DNA from: Acetobacter sp. 46_36
Lineage (GTDB): Bacteria > Pseudomonadota > Alphaproteobacteria > RF32 > CAG-239
Length of the DNA stretch: 64,000 bases
Direction: 5' to 3'
Assembly: GCA_001917135.1 (NCBI GenBank)
Contig: MNTT01000016.1
Span: 473,599-537,598 of the forward strand
In this document: positions 51,504 to 60,600 of the stretch, piece by piece
Numbering within the stretch: position 1 is the stretch's first letter
Layout of the letters: every line of letters begins with the position of its first letter
Made by a program: the position numbers and the translations under genes
Notes under the pieces: generated by a model
Told to the model about the DNA's origin: nothing
Databases searched by the model: none
What the model saw: only the letters and a program-made list of their open reading frames with translations

Positions 51504-52634
51504 TTAATTATCTGAGTGCATAACGTCTATTACAACTAACTCCGACTTCGTACCGGTTTTAAATCTGATTGCCCAATCCGAAAGTCCCGACGTGACGACG
51601 AAATTTGTCTGCCCGCGACGTTCAATACCATAGGTTTTATCGTTAGCCCCTATCCATTCCCCAACTTTATTCAAAGGAAAGAGCTGCCCGCCGTGAGTAT
51701 GCCCCGAAAGGACCAAATCTACTCTTGCTTTTGCCTCTTTTTCATAATCATTAGGCTGATGATCCATTACAATGATAAATTTATTTTTATCCAGTCCGGA
51801 AACAAGTTCTTCCATATCTGCCCGAAAACCTCCCCTTTGAATTTCCGAAAAATCCCGGCGCCCGACAACATAATATGTATTATCTATCAACACTGTTTTA
51901 TCCTGCAGGACACGGATATTGTTTTTTTCCAATTCCGCAATCAACTCGTTTCCGGTAAAACCTCTGACTTCCGGAGCATGATACCCTTTGTCATGATTGC
52001 CAAAAGCAAAATAAACGCCATACTTTGTTTTAAGCGTTCCCAGCGACCGGCACGCCGAAACCATTTCTTCACGCGTCGTACCGTCATCCACAAAATCCCC
52101 CACAATCAACACAATATCCGGGTTCAATTCTTGTATTTTTCTAACATGCCGTTCAAAACCTTTACCGCCAAACGTCGTTCCGATATGGGAATCCGCAAAC
52201 TGAACAATACGCAATTTTTGTCCAGCCTTTTCTGATACAACCGTATAAGACGTTGTCCAGACATGGTGGTTCAAATACCAACCTAAACCAAGAACAGCAC
52301 AGCTTAACAGAATAGCGGCAATGCCGGCATAATAATATTTGAACGGCTGCCTCCGAAAATGTCCGACCAAATAAAAGACTAAATCGCACAGCAGCCAGAT
52401 ACAGACAAAGTGAAGCAAACACACTACAGCATTAACAAGGTTTATGGTCAGGCTAAGTGCGGCAAAAATTAACAATATTAATACAAATCCGGCTGTTTTC
52501 CGGCATTGCGCATTATTTCCGTTCCGGTCAAACATCTTCATAAATCCAAATCTGGCTACCCTGCCACTTAAATAAATCAAGCCGGCTCCGGCAGATATGA
52601 TGACTATTCCCAAAATTACATACCACATTAACAT
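51504..52634 (-). CDS. Membrane-anchored metallophosphoesterase (YkuE/YaeI-like)
   Basis: A 376-residue protein with four N-terminal membrane helices (residues 1-130) and a calcineurin-like phosphoesterase domain: FADSHIG, VGDFVDDG, FGNHDKG, VMDHQPND and LSGHTHGGQLFP supply the two-metal site. Relatives hydrolyse phosphoesters of lipids such as UDP-diacylglucosamine. The start was moved to the ATG at 52634; upstream codons to 52712 are basic and lack a ribosome site. It is a single gene, with a gene-free gap to the right except a 37-residue frame. Confidence 0.87.
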   Translation of the reverse strand: MLMWYVILGIVIISAGAGLIYLSGRVARFGFMKMFDRNGNNAQCRKTAGFVLILLIFAALSLTINLVNAVVCLLHFVCIWLLCDLVFYLVGHFRRQPFKYYYAGIAAILLSCAVLGLGWYLNHHVWTTSYTVVSEKAGQKLRIVQFADSHIGTTFGGKGFERHVRKIQELNPDIVLIVGDFVDDGTTREEMVSACRSLGTLKTKYGVYFAFGNHDKGYHAPEVRGFTGNELIAELEKNNIRVLQDKTVLIDNTYYVVGRRDFSEIQRGGFRADMEELVSGLDKNKFIIVMDHQPNDYEKEAKARVDLVLSGHTHGGQLFPLNKVGEWIGANDKTYGIERRGQTNFVVTSGLSDWAIRFKTGTKSELVVIDVMHSDN

Positions 52635-52869
52635 ATTTTGTTTTTCCCTTTCGTTTCCATATTTTATCTTTCTGCCCCAAACGTAATTCTGCCTAATTTT
52701 CCTGCAATTCAAATGATTGCAATCAATTTATATTTTTCGTTCCCTCTGCCGTTTTTCTGTATAATCCGACTGATGCCCCCTTGCCGGTAAGCACATTCAA
52801 CAACATTTACAGTGTCCGCCGGACTGAAACCCCTCCCGAATCTATTCTACGAGCACAACAATTTTGCGG

Positions 52870-52983
52870 TTAATCCTTTTTATTTTGCAGAAAAACTGAT
52901 GTCTGTTCTATGCCCAATATTCCGGCAAGTGTTTCCGCTGTATCTGCTCCGGCGAACAATTTGCAAGAATCCAGACGCTTCAT
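52870..52983 (-). CDS. 37-residue frame behind a MerR-type promoter
   Basis: MKRLDSCKLFAGADTAETLA, then GILGIEQTSVFLQNKKD. AGAGAGAAACT precedes the ATG and a good MerR-type promoter lies upstream. It may be the stub of a longer gene lost by deletion, or a real small protein. No family recognised. Confidence 0.35.
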   Translation of the reverse strand: MKRLDSCKLFAGADTAETLAGILGIEQTSVFLQNKKD

Positions 52984-53002
52984 AGTTTCTCTCTATGTGA
53001 TT

Positions 53003-53033
53003 ATTATAATTTTTAGAGTAAGCTCTAAGTCAA
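53003..53033 (-). promoter_or_regulatory. MerR-type promoter with 19-bp spacer and internal palindrome
   Basis: Minus strand TTGACT (53028-53033), 19-bp spacer, TATAAT (53003-53008). The spacer holds the palindrome TTAGAG-TAAG-CTCTAA (53013-53028). Overlong spacers with a central dyad are the hallmark of promoters activated by MerR-family proteins such as AdhR/NmlR. No MerR gene lies in the window. Confidence 0.75.
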
Positions 53034-53142
53034 GATATTTTTTATTTTTACCTACGGCTGTTTCAGTCATTGCTTCTCATCCTATTTTGAGGAAATTCTC
53101 CGTATTTTACACTATTCGCAATCCAGTCAACAGAACTACTTA

Positions 53143-53967
53143 TTAATACCAGTCGTGTTTTTCGCTACAATCAAGCCTCCGTATTTTTTCCATATCTTCC
53201 TGAGTTAAACTGAAATCAAATATATCCATATTTTCTTTTATATGCTTAGGATTTTGGGAACCGGGGATTACGATGATGTTCCGCTGTAAATTCCAGCGCA
53301 GAATGACCTGAGCAGCCGTTTTACCATATTTTGCACCGATTGCCGCCAATTCCTTATTATTCAGCAGCGCTTCCGTATATCCCCGGCCGCCAAGCGGATA
53401 CCACCCCTCGACAGCTATGCCCTGTCGCTGAATGTATGCGACGACATCTGTTTCCTGATAGTACGGATGTATTTCGTTTTGCACGACTACCGGTTTAATT
53501 TCTATTTGCGGCAGAAAAAATTCCAATTCTTTAATATAATAATTTGACAGTCCGAGGGAATTTATCTTTCCATCTTTTACCGCCTGCTCCATCACCTTAT
53601 AGGCCTTTTTGTCGTTTTCGCCGGGGTGATGCAGCAGCATCAAATCAATGTACCCGCTTCCCAGCCGTTCAAGCGCCTGCTCTATGGCTTTCTCTGCTTG
53701 AAAAAACTGGTTTGGATATAACTTCGTGGCGATAAAAATTTCTTTTCTCGGAACCTCTGATTTCCGAATCGCCTCTGCAACATTTTTCTCGTTACCATAA
53801 AATGATGCTGTATCTATCATTCGGCAACCGTTCTTTAAAGCCGCCCCTACTGCCTCTGCACAGGCTTTCCCGTGCAAACTGTATGTACCAATCCCGATAA
53901 TCGGCATTTTATAGCCATTATTCAGCTTTACAATTTTTGCATTTATATTGAATATTTCTTCTGGCAT
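53143..53967 (-). CDS. Aldo/keto reductase
   Basis: A 274-residue NADPH-dependent aldo/keto reductase. The catalytic tetrad is visible: Asp and Tyr in MIDTASFYGNE, Lys in IATKLYPNQ, His in LLHHPGE; cofactor binding follows with GLSNYY, PVVVQNEIHPY and VIPGSQNPKHIKENM. It reduces aldehydes or ketones such as reactive carbonyls. It lies divergent from a broken LysR gene, a common pair in which the regulator controls the reductase. No strong ribosome site except GGAAC near the ATG. Confidence 0.92.
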   Translation of the reverse strand: MPEEIFNINAKIVKLNNGYKMPIIGIGTYSLHGKACAEAVGAALKNGCRMIDTASFYGNEKNVAEAIRKSEVPRKEIFIATKLYPNQFFQAEKAIEQALERLGSGYIDLMLLHHPGENDKKAYKVMEQAVKDGKINSLGLSNYYIKELEFFLPQIEIKPVVVQNEIHPYYQETDVVAYIQRQGIAVEGWYPLGGRGYTEALLNNKELAAIGAKYGKTAAQVILRWNLQRNIIVIPGSQNPKHIKENMDIFDFSLTQEDMEKIRRLDCSEKHDWY

Positions 53968-54193
53968 CGTTCCTTCTCCATAGCCGCGACCTCTTATCCA
54001 GAAAGAAACCGCACGACAAACATTATAACAAAATCAACCTAACTGTTTACAATTATTTTACACTAGCTTAAAAAAACTTTCAACCTTATCAAACGGAAGC
54101 TTATCCATTTGACGGTATAAATCAATTTTTCTGATTGGACAGTATTACAAACTTAAATATATATTATCTTTACAATATATCGGAGAAAAAATT

Positions 54194-54809
54194 ATGGAAT
54201 TCAGAGTATTGCGCTATTTTTTAAATGTGTCTGAAAAGGAAAAACAACAAGAGCTTCTGACTTTCTGCATATAGCACAACCGCCCATCTTAAGGCTGCTG
54301 AAAGAGCTGGAAGAAAATTCGGCTGGATAAATAGCTGCCGAATTTTGGCATTCTCATCCAATCGGCAAATTTGTCCAAATACAGTTCTGTCCAACTTTCT
54401 GTTCAAGACATCTGGGGCGTTATAATGCCCTCAAAATACGAATTGGCACAAAGACAAAACATTTCCAAGGCTTATTTAATCAGGCTGCTGCTGATATGTT
54501 CGCAACGGGTTCTGGTCAAAACATCTTTTCGCAATGAATTTCAAGGGTAGTTCGGTCCTGATTTCAAAAAACTGAATATAATAACGGCTCATAATTTGGT
54601 TTATAACGCCGCTTTGATGGCCGGACAAAATATCGGATATATTCTGAACCCGAATAAACTTGTCAACGCCAAGGACAGTACTGTTTGTTTCCGGCCGTTT
54701 ACGCCTGCTCTGAAAGCCGGATTAGGCATTGTTTGGGAAAAATATCGTTTTTTTTCACCTGTTGCAAATTTTTAATGCCCTGCAAAAAAATTTATTGGAT
54801 AAACAATGA
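54194..54809 (+). pseudogene. Degraded LysR-type regulator gene
   Basis: It starts MEFRVLRYFLNVSEKE, then shifts frame and reads TRASDFLHIAQPPILRLLKELEEN, the LysR helix-turn-helix. Later pieces in other frames give LNIITAHNLVYNAALMAGQNIGYIL and FRPFTPALKAGLGIVWEKY of the ligand domain, ending LQIFNALQKNLLDKQ at a TGA (54807-54809). The gene is about 280 nt shorter than normal, with several frameshifts and an internal deletion. It was presumably the regulator of the divergent aldo/keto reductase. Confidence 0.85.
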
Positions 54810-54909
54810 CCGGTACTTTCCTGTGCCGATTAATCCGCCGAGAGCCGTCTTCGCGCTGCAGGCCTTTTACAAATTAAAAGCGTTCCCGTAATTTTTTAAG
54901 GAGACTATA

Positions 54910-55515
54910 ATGATATACGGATATGTCAGAGTATCTACAGATAAGCAATCTTTGCAAAATCAAGAATTTGAAATCAACAATTTCTGTCAAATGCAACAAA
55001 TTAAAATTGACAAATGGATTGCGGAAATGATTTCCGGCACAAAAGATTTTGAAAAACGAAAATTGGGAATTTTGCTCAAAAAATTAAAAAAGGACGATAT
55101 CCTGATTTGCTCTGAAATTTCCCGCCTGGGACGAAATCTCCTGCAAGTCATGACCATTTTAAATTTCTGTATGCAAAAGGAAATACAAGTATGGACAATC
55201 AAAGACAACTATCGGCTGGGAGCAGATATCCAATCCAAGGTTCTGGCTTTTGCCTTTTCGTTATCTGCGGAAATTGAACGGAACCTCATCAGCCAAAGAA
55301 CAAAAGAAGCCCTTTCACGCATCAAAGCCAGCGGTCGAAAATTAGGAAGACAATTCGGCAGCAGAAACAAAAAACACATTTTGGACGGAAAAGAAAAGGA
55401 TATCCTTAAACTTATCAATAAAGGCCTGCCCAAAAAACAGATAGCCAAGCTGATGCGGGTCAGCATTTTTACTCTTTACCAATTTTTGAAAAACAACCCG
55501 TATCAAAACGGCTAA
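54910..55515 (+). CDS. Serine DNA invertase, probable switch enzyme of the glycan locus
   Basis: A 201-residue Hin/Pin-type recombinase: catalytic Ser in YVRVSTDKQ (Ser9), ISRLGRN arginines, E helix RLGADIQSKVLAFAFSLSAEIERN, hinge and C-terminal helix-turn-helix (LPKKQIAKLMRVSIFTLYQF). All key residues are present. AAGGAGACT precedes the ATG. Thirty bases after its stop begins a 138-bp segment with perfect 18-bp inverted repeats enclosing a promoter, the likely substrate. The close paralogue in the island at 43861 shares its DNA-handling helix and could act on related sites. Confidence 0.92.
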   Translation: MIYGYVRVSTDKQSLQNQEFEINNFCQMQQIKIDKWIAEMISGTKDFEKRKLGILLKKLKKDDILICSEISRLGRNLLQVMTILNFCMQKEIQVWTIKDNYRLGADIQSKVLAFAFSLSAEIERNLISQRTKEALSRIKASGRKLGRQFGSRNKKHILDGKEKDILKLINKGLPKKQIAKLMRVSIFTLYQFLKNNPYQNG

Positions 55516-55545
55516 TCGTATATAGCACAGAATATTTTTAATCTG

Positions 55546-55683
55546 ACGAACGTTTAATTCTTATACCCCTTTAATCCCATGAAAGTCAAGCTATAAATCT
55601 ACTTATCTCATAAGATTCGGCTAAAAAGTTTATGCGGGACAACGAACTTTGGTTCTGTACAATATTAAGAATTAAACGTTCGT
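55546..55683. mobile_element. Invertible promoter segment
   Basis: Perfect inverted repeats ACGAACGTTTAATTCTTA (55546-55563) and its complement (55666-55683) flank 102 bp. The segment carries one good promoter, now facing left, whose -10 uses the first bases of the repeat; inversion would rebuild the identical promoter facing the glycan operon. It lies between an active invertase gene and a dead paralogue. Inversion itself is inferred. Confidence 0.75.
55560..55589 (-). promoter_or_regulatory. Promoter inside the invertible segment, currently facing away from the operon
   Basis: Minus strand TTGACT (55584-55589), 18-bp spacer, TATAAG (55560-55565), with TAAG contributed by the repeat arm. 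In this orientation it would give RNA antisense to the 3' end of the invertase gene. Confidence 0.75.
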
Positions 55684-55781
55684 TAAACGCATAACCGCAC
55701 AATTTTGTTTTATGTGCTTCTCGGACGTGGGATTTATGTTTAGCCTTAACTTTTATTGCTGATGGAAGAGACCTGCCGCCA

Positions 55782-56360
55782 ATGATTTTAGGATATATCA
55801 ATACTAAAGGAAGATATGCGTCTCCGTCCGAACAGGAACAATCTGTCCGCTCTTACGCTGACTGCTATAATCTGACAATTGACAAATTCCTTAAAACAGA
55901 TGACCTTGCAAAAACTCTGCCGTGCAACCTGAAACAAGGCGATGTCTTAATTGTGGCTGACATTTCGATTATTGGTGAACGGTTTGAAGATATTATCAAG
56001 GTTATTGCCCTGCTTTCCACATACAAATTGCGAATCTGTACAATCAAAGAAAACCTGACCCTTGATTTGGGATTTCCCTTCCTAATGGAAGATTGCCTGA
56101 ATGACGTTTTGAAAATCTATAAAGGCCTGCTTTCCATAAAAAACAAAGCTATTCAGGAAAATCTTCTGCAAACGGGGAAAAAACGAGGCCGCCCGTTTGG
56201 CAAAATGATTCGTACGTCTTTATCGGGTCAGGAGCAAGTAGTGGCAGAGCTTATTTCCGCCGGCGTAACCAAAGCAGAGATAGCAAAACGTTTGGGCATC
56301 GGCAGAACTACTCTTTATACCTTTTTAAAACGCTGCAAAGAAAGGAACATCCATGCCTGA
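55782..56360 (+). CDS. Catalytically dead invertase paralogue, probable DNA-binding regulator
   Basis: A 192-residue protein aligned end to end with the invertase at 54910. The catalytic Ser motif YVRVST is replaced by YINTKG, and the SRLGRN arginine motif by SIIGERF, so it cannot cut DNA by the known mechanism. The hinge KKRGRPFG and the helix-turn-helix VTKAEIAKRLGIGRTTLYTFL are well kept. A role as a regulator, a heterodimer partner or a site blocker at the invertible segment is plausible. It would be the first gene transcribed in the ON orientation. The ribosome site is weak. Confidence 0.8.
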   Translation: MILGYINTKGRYASPSEQEQSVRSYADCYNLTIDKFLKTDDLAKTLPCNLKQGDVLIVADISIIGERFEDIIKVIALLSTYKLRICTIKENLTLDLGFPFLMEDCLNDVLKIYKGLLSIKNKAIQENLLQTGKKRGRPFGKMIRTSLSGQEQVVAELISAGVTKAEIAKRLGIGRTTLYTFLKRCKERNIHA

Positions 56361-56460
56361 AATTTTATTTTTGTTTTGCCGTTCGTTTGAGAAACCCTCT
56401 TTCTCTGTATTAGTACTCAATCGTTTTTATACGGCGAAAGTTTGGAGGCATAATGGCTGA
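56353..56460 (+). CDS. 35-residue coupling frame
   Basis: MPEILFLFCRSFEKPSFSVL..., with AAAGGA 6 nt upstream. Its start overlaps the preceding stop (ATGCCTGA) and its stop overlaps the next start (ATGGCTGA), so it exactly bridges the gap. It may be a coupling leader rather than a functional protein. Confidence 0.35.
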   Translation: MPEILFLFCRSFEKPSFSVLVLNRFYTAKVWRHNG

Positions 56461-57592
56461 ATTCACTCAATACATTAATAAACTGCAGGCAAAAATAGTT
56501 AAATATTCTCAAAAAGCCAAAACGAGCAAGCGGCTTGCTTTGCGTATTATTTTATGGAACTTCAAATATATATTAAAAAATCTAGCCAAACAAAAAACTT
56601 CATACACGGATAAGAAAATACATATCGGCGTTGAAGCTCTCGGTGGTATGGGAGACCTGATTATCGCGGCGAAATATGTCTGCGCCCTTGAAAAATATTT
56701 TGGCACAGACGTCATTATTGACATTTTATGCAACAATAAGGATTTATGTTATAAAAATGTCATTTTCCCCAAAAATTCAGTATATACAAAAGAAGATGCC
56801 CCGAATTATGACCTGTATATTTCCTTTATCCGTTTCCCTGTTATTGAAAGCTATATACCAAATCGTCTAAATAAAAAGGTTTCCGCTTATATTGAAACTG
56901 TTAATCAGTTTCACCAGAAAAATTTATTTATCAACAAAAATGCTTTTTTAGGACTAGCCATATCTATGATGAGGGGGCGTACAAGAGAAAACCAGGGAGA
57001 CATCAATAATTTACTCGGTATGGATAAGTTAGATTTCAAACTAGAAAGCAATTTGGATATTTACAGCGTTTTACAGAAATTTGGAATAAACACGCCGAAT
57101 TATATTACCATTCAGACCGGATCCGGGCGCTGTTGGGAAAATATAAAAAATGAAACACGGCAATGGCCGGAAGAATATTACAGACGTTTCGTCAGATTGC
57201 TTAAAGATAAATATCCCGAAGTTCAAATTATTCAAATCGGCAGCAAAAAACAAACCCCAATTTCAGGTGTTGACATAGATTTGCGTGACCAAACAGATAT
57301 GGAAGAGGCTTTTTCACTTTTGAAGCATGCCAAACTGCATATTTCTCAAGAGGGAGGAATGGTTCATGCACGCCATTTTTTACGCGGCGGCACATCCGTT
57401 GTCCTGTTTGGACCGACCGACGAGAGATTTTACGGCTATCCGGAAAATATAAATTTAAGCAGGAGAATCTGCCCGTTTGCCTGCGAATGGATTGAAGACG
57501 ACTGGATGAGAAAATGCATCAAAACCGGATGTTGTGCCGATTGCATGCAGAGACTGACGCCCGAATTTATCATGGAATTTGTGAAACTTTAG
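56453..57592 (+). CDS. GT9-type (heptosyltransferase-like) glycosyltransferase
   Basis: A 379-residue cytoplasmic protein of the ADP-heptose:LPS heptosyltransferase fold. The N-terminal domain has GVEALGGMGDLIIAAKYV, like the GxxGDxxxAxP start of GT9; the C-terminal domain has ITIQTGSGRCWENI, WPEEYYRRFV, EVQIIQIGS, and ISQEGGMVHARHF...VVLFGPTDERFYGYPEN, equal to the donor-site block of the family. The C-terminal cysteine cluster (CPFAC...CIKTGCCADC) is typical of one subset. GGAGG lies 4-8 nt before the ATG. Acts in LPS or surface glycan assembly; acceptor unknown. Confidence 0.85.
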   Translation: MAEFTQYINKLQAKIVKYSQKAKTSKRLALRIILWNFKYILKNLAKQKTSYTDKKIHIGVEALGGMGDLIIAAKYVCALEKYFGTDVIIDILCNNKDLCYKNVIFPKNSVYTKEDAPNYDLYISFIRFPVIESYIPNRLNKKVSAYIETVNQFHQKNLFINKNAFLGLAISMMRGRTRENQGDINNLLGMDKLDFKLESNLDIYSVLQKFGINTPNYITIQTGSGRCWENIKNETRQWPEEYYRRFVRLLKDKYPEVQIIQIGSKKQTPISGVDIDLRDQTDMEEAFSLLKHAKLHISQEGGMVHARHFLRGGTSVVLFGPTDERFYGYPENINLSRRICPFACEWIEDDWMRKCIKTGCCADCMQRLTPEFIMEFVKL

Positions 57593-57607
57593 TACGGAGA
57601 CTATTTT

Positions 57608-60600
57608 ATGAGCAATATGATAAATATAGCAATGATTTGCGATGAAAAATTCATCTGCCTAACCAAAACGTGCATAAGATCAATCATTGCAAATAAAAAA
57701 AACAATACACTTTATCATTTTTATATCATTGGTGTCGAGATATCAAAGCAAACAATTCAGGAATTTCAAAATTTAGAACAACCCAATGTAGTTATTACCA
57801 TATTAATTAAAAATAATGATTACGAAAATATCGGACAACTAAAGCATCGAGTATCAAAAGCAGCCCTATTTAAATTTCAACTGCCAGCTCTTATACCAAC
57901 CGATAAAGTTTTATATTTAGATGGTGACATTATTGCATCTGACGATTTAGGCGAATTGTATCATACAGATATTTCTGAAAACTATGCGGCCATGGCTGTT
58001 GACTGGGTTGCAGAAATCAGAAAAAAAGACCATATCAGATTATTGCATCGCCACTATTTCAATTCAGGGGTTATCTTGCTAAATCTAAAAAAGATGAGAG
58101 AAGATAGTATCGCTGAAAAATTATTGGCCTATAAAGAGCATGATACATTCAATCGTTATATGGATCAAGATGCCTTTAATGTAGTTTTATACCCAAAGAT
58201 TCTTCTTTTAAACGAAAAATATAATTTTCATGAAGAATATGAAAAATTAAGGTTAAAAGATACAAATTATGCTTACTTACAGACAATTGATAATATTGTT
58301 TTAAGGCATTATACCGCATATAAACCTACTGAAGATTTAAAATTTCCTCATTCAGAACAATTTTTTCATTATGCTGATTATTCAGATTTTGTAAATTGCA
58401 TAATAAAGACAATGAGAGATGATTATGCGAGATTATATCAACATTTTGTGATTTTATCTTCTAAGCATGAAGATTTAGTTAAAAGAGTAAAGATTTTAGA
58501 AGAATCCTTTTGGAAAATTCAATTTCGTAAACTTTTTATTCAAAAAGCAAATAATCAATATTCTTGTTTACTTTTAGGTTTACCGTTATTCAAAAAAACA
58601 ACACGATCTGAAAATAAAAAATATTATTTATTTGGTTTACCGATAATAAGTATCTCTACAAAAAATAATATTAAAACCATTCGAATTTTTGGTATAAAAA
58701 TAAGCCGTAAACAAACAATCTCTTCACTTTCCGACACTTTTTCCATTAAAGCAAACGATAAGGGAATTTTTGAAATTTCAAAACTTTCAGATTTGCCTGA
58801 ATTACCCAAAGAAAAATTAAACATCGGTTTTTTATTGGCTGGAGGACTGGGTGACACATGTCTAGCCGCCAATTACTTATATTATTTCAGACAAAAATTT
58901 AACAATTATAATATTCATATTGATGTATATATACGTAATACGAATCCTATTGCTAAAACGGTTTTTGAAAATACCAATATTACCGATAGAGTTTTTACCA
59001 CTTACAAAGACGGAAAATATACTGACGTTTCCTGTATTTATAAAAAATATGATTTATTTATCAGGATTGTCAGACTGCCGGAAATATCACATTTAAATGC
59101 AGCCAATATGACTAAATTTCCTTTGCTTCAGCAATATACAAACATACTTCAAAAATTCAGACAAGATTATTGCTCCTTATTTTCATCTGATTTGAATGCG
59201 TTGTCATATTGCAATTTAAAGAAAATAAATCGTGTACAACAAGCAGATATTAATAACTTTTTAGGAATACGAAAACAATTTACTTATACATTACCCATTA
59301 ACATAAGTGTAATCGAAACACTAAAAAAGTTTAATTTATTAAATAAAAAATTTATCACAATCCATAATGAAACCGATTTACGTTATCCCGAAGGTTCCTG
59401 TAAACTATGGAAAGCTGAAAATTTCAGCAAATTAATTGAGCTTATAAAGAAACAACATCCTGATTATATTTTTGTACAAATAGGGGGCGATAAATTACGT
59501 TCTCCAGAAATTCCCGGTATAGATTTTTATTTAACCGGACAGACTAACTTTGAAGAAATAAAAGTGCTGTTAAAAGAATGCCTCTTACATATTGATATTG
59601 AAGGAGGATTTGTTCACCTGCAAAGAGCCATCAACGGTAGTTCCTCCTGTGTTTTATTTGGACCGACTGATATAAATTTCTTTTCTTATCCTGAAAATAT
59701 AAATATTACCAACAATATATGTGCAGGATGCGAAAATATTTTTCCAAACTGGCAAAATGAATGCTTAAATCAAGAAAAAAATATTTGTATGCGCAGCATA
59801 ACTCCCGGCGCAGTAGCACAACAAATTCTTTCTTATCTAAATAAAAAAGAATTGGAAACAAAAGACTGCTGTAAAATTTTATCATTAAAAGAAGCAAAAG
59901 CAAAATATAAAATCATTTATTTTTCTTTTAATGGATTAGGTGATACTTTACTATTTCGTTCCGCTATTGAAAAACTATCAAAACAACGCAAACAGCGTAT
60001 TCTTATAGGTACAAAGAATGCTGAATTATTTAAAGATTCAAAATGTATTGATATTCTTGAAGGTATTGATGAATCGACATTTAATGCATTACAACGGCAA
60101 AAACTCTTAGAAAATAACATAGAGCCGATTTTTATTACTGGCGTCAAATACATTAAAGACCCCCAATTGGGTTACCGCAGACAATGGCCAAACGGACATT
60201 TATTAACATCACTTTGCAATAAGCTGGGTATTATTGGAAAAATAGAACTTGCCGGTTCTTTAAATTTAAATGAAACAGAAAAAGCTTACGGTCGCTTTTT
60301 TGAGAAAACACAAATTGCATTTATCTCAAAAGGTCTCAGCCAATACAAAACCATACCTTTACCTGTTATACAAGATGTCATAAAAAAATTATCCGATAAA
60401 TATGATTTTGTACAATTGGGAAATGCTAAAGATCCGTTATTGGATGGTGTATTAGATAAGCGTGGCTGTCCCTCATTACGCGAAGCAGCTTCGATTTTAT
60501 ACAATTCAGATTTATTTGTCGGAGGAATCAGCGGATTAATGCATCTGGCTCGCTTTGTAGGCTGCCCCAGTGTGATTGTCTATAGTCATGCCGAACCTGA

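Noticed and set aside
52910..53146. Plus-strand 78-codon frame
   Set aside because: It runs across the minus-strand MerR-type promoter, lacks a ribosome site and shows no motif.
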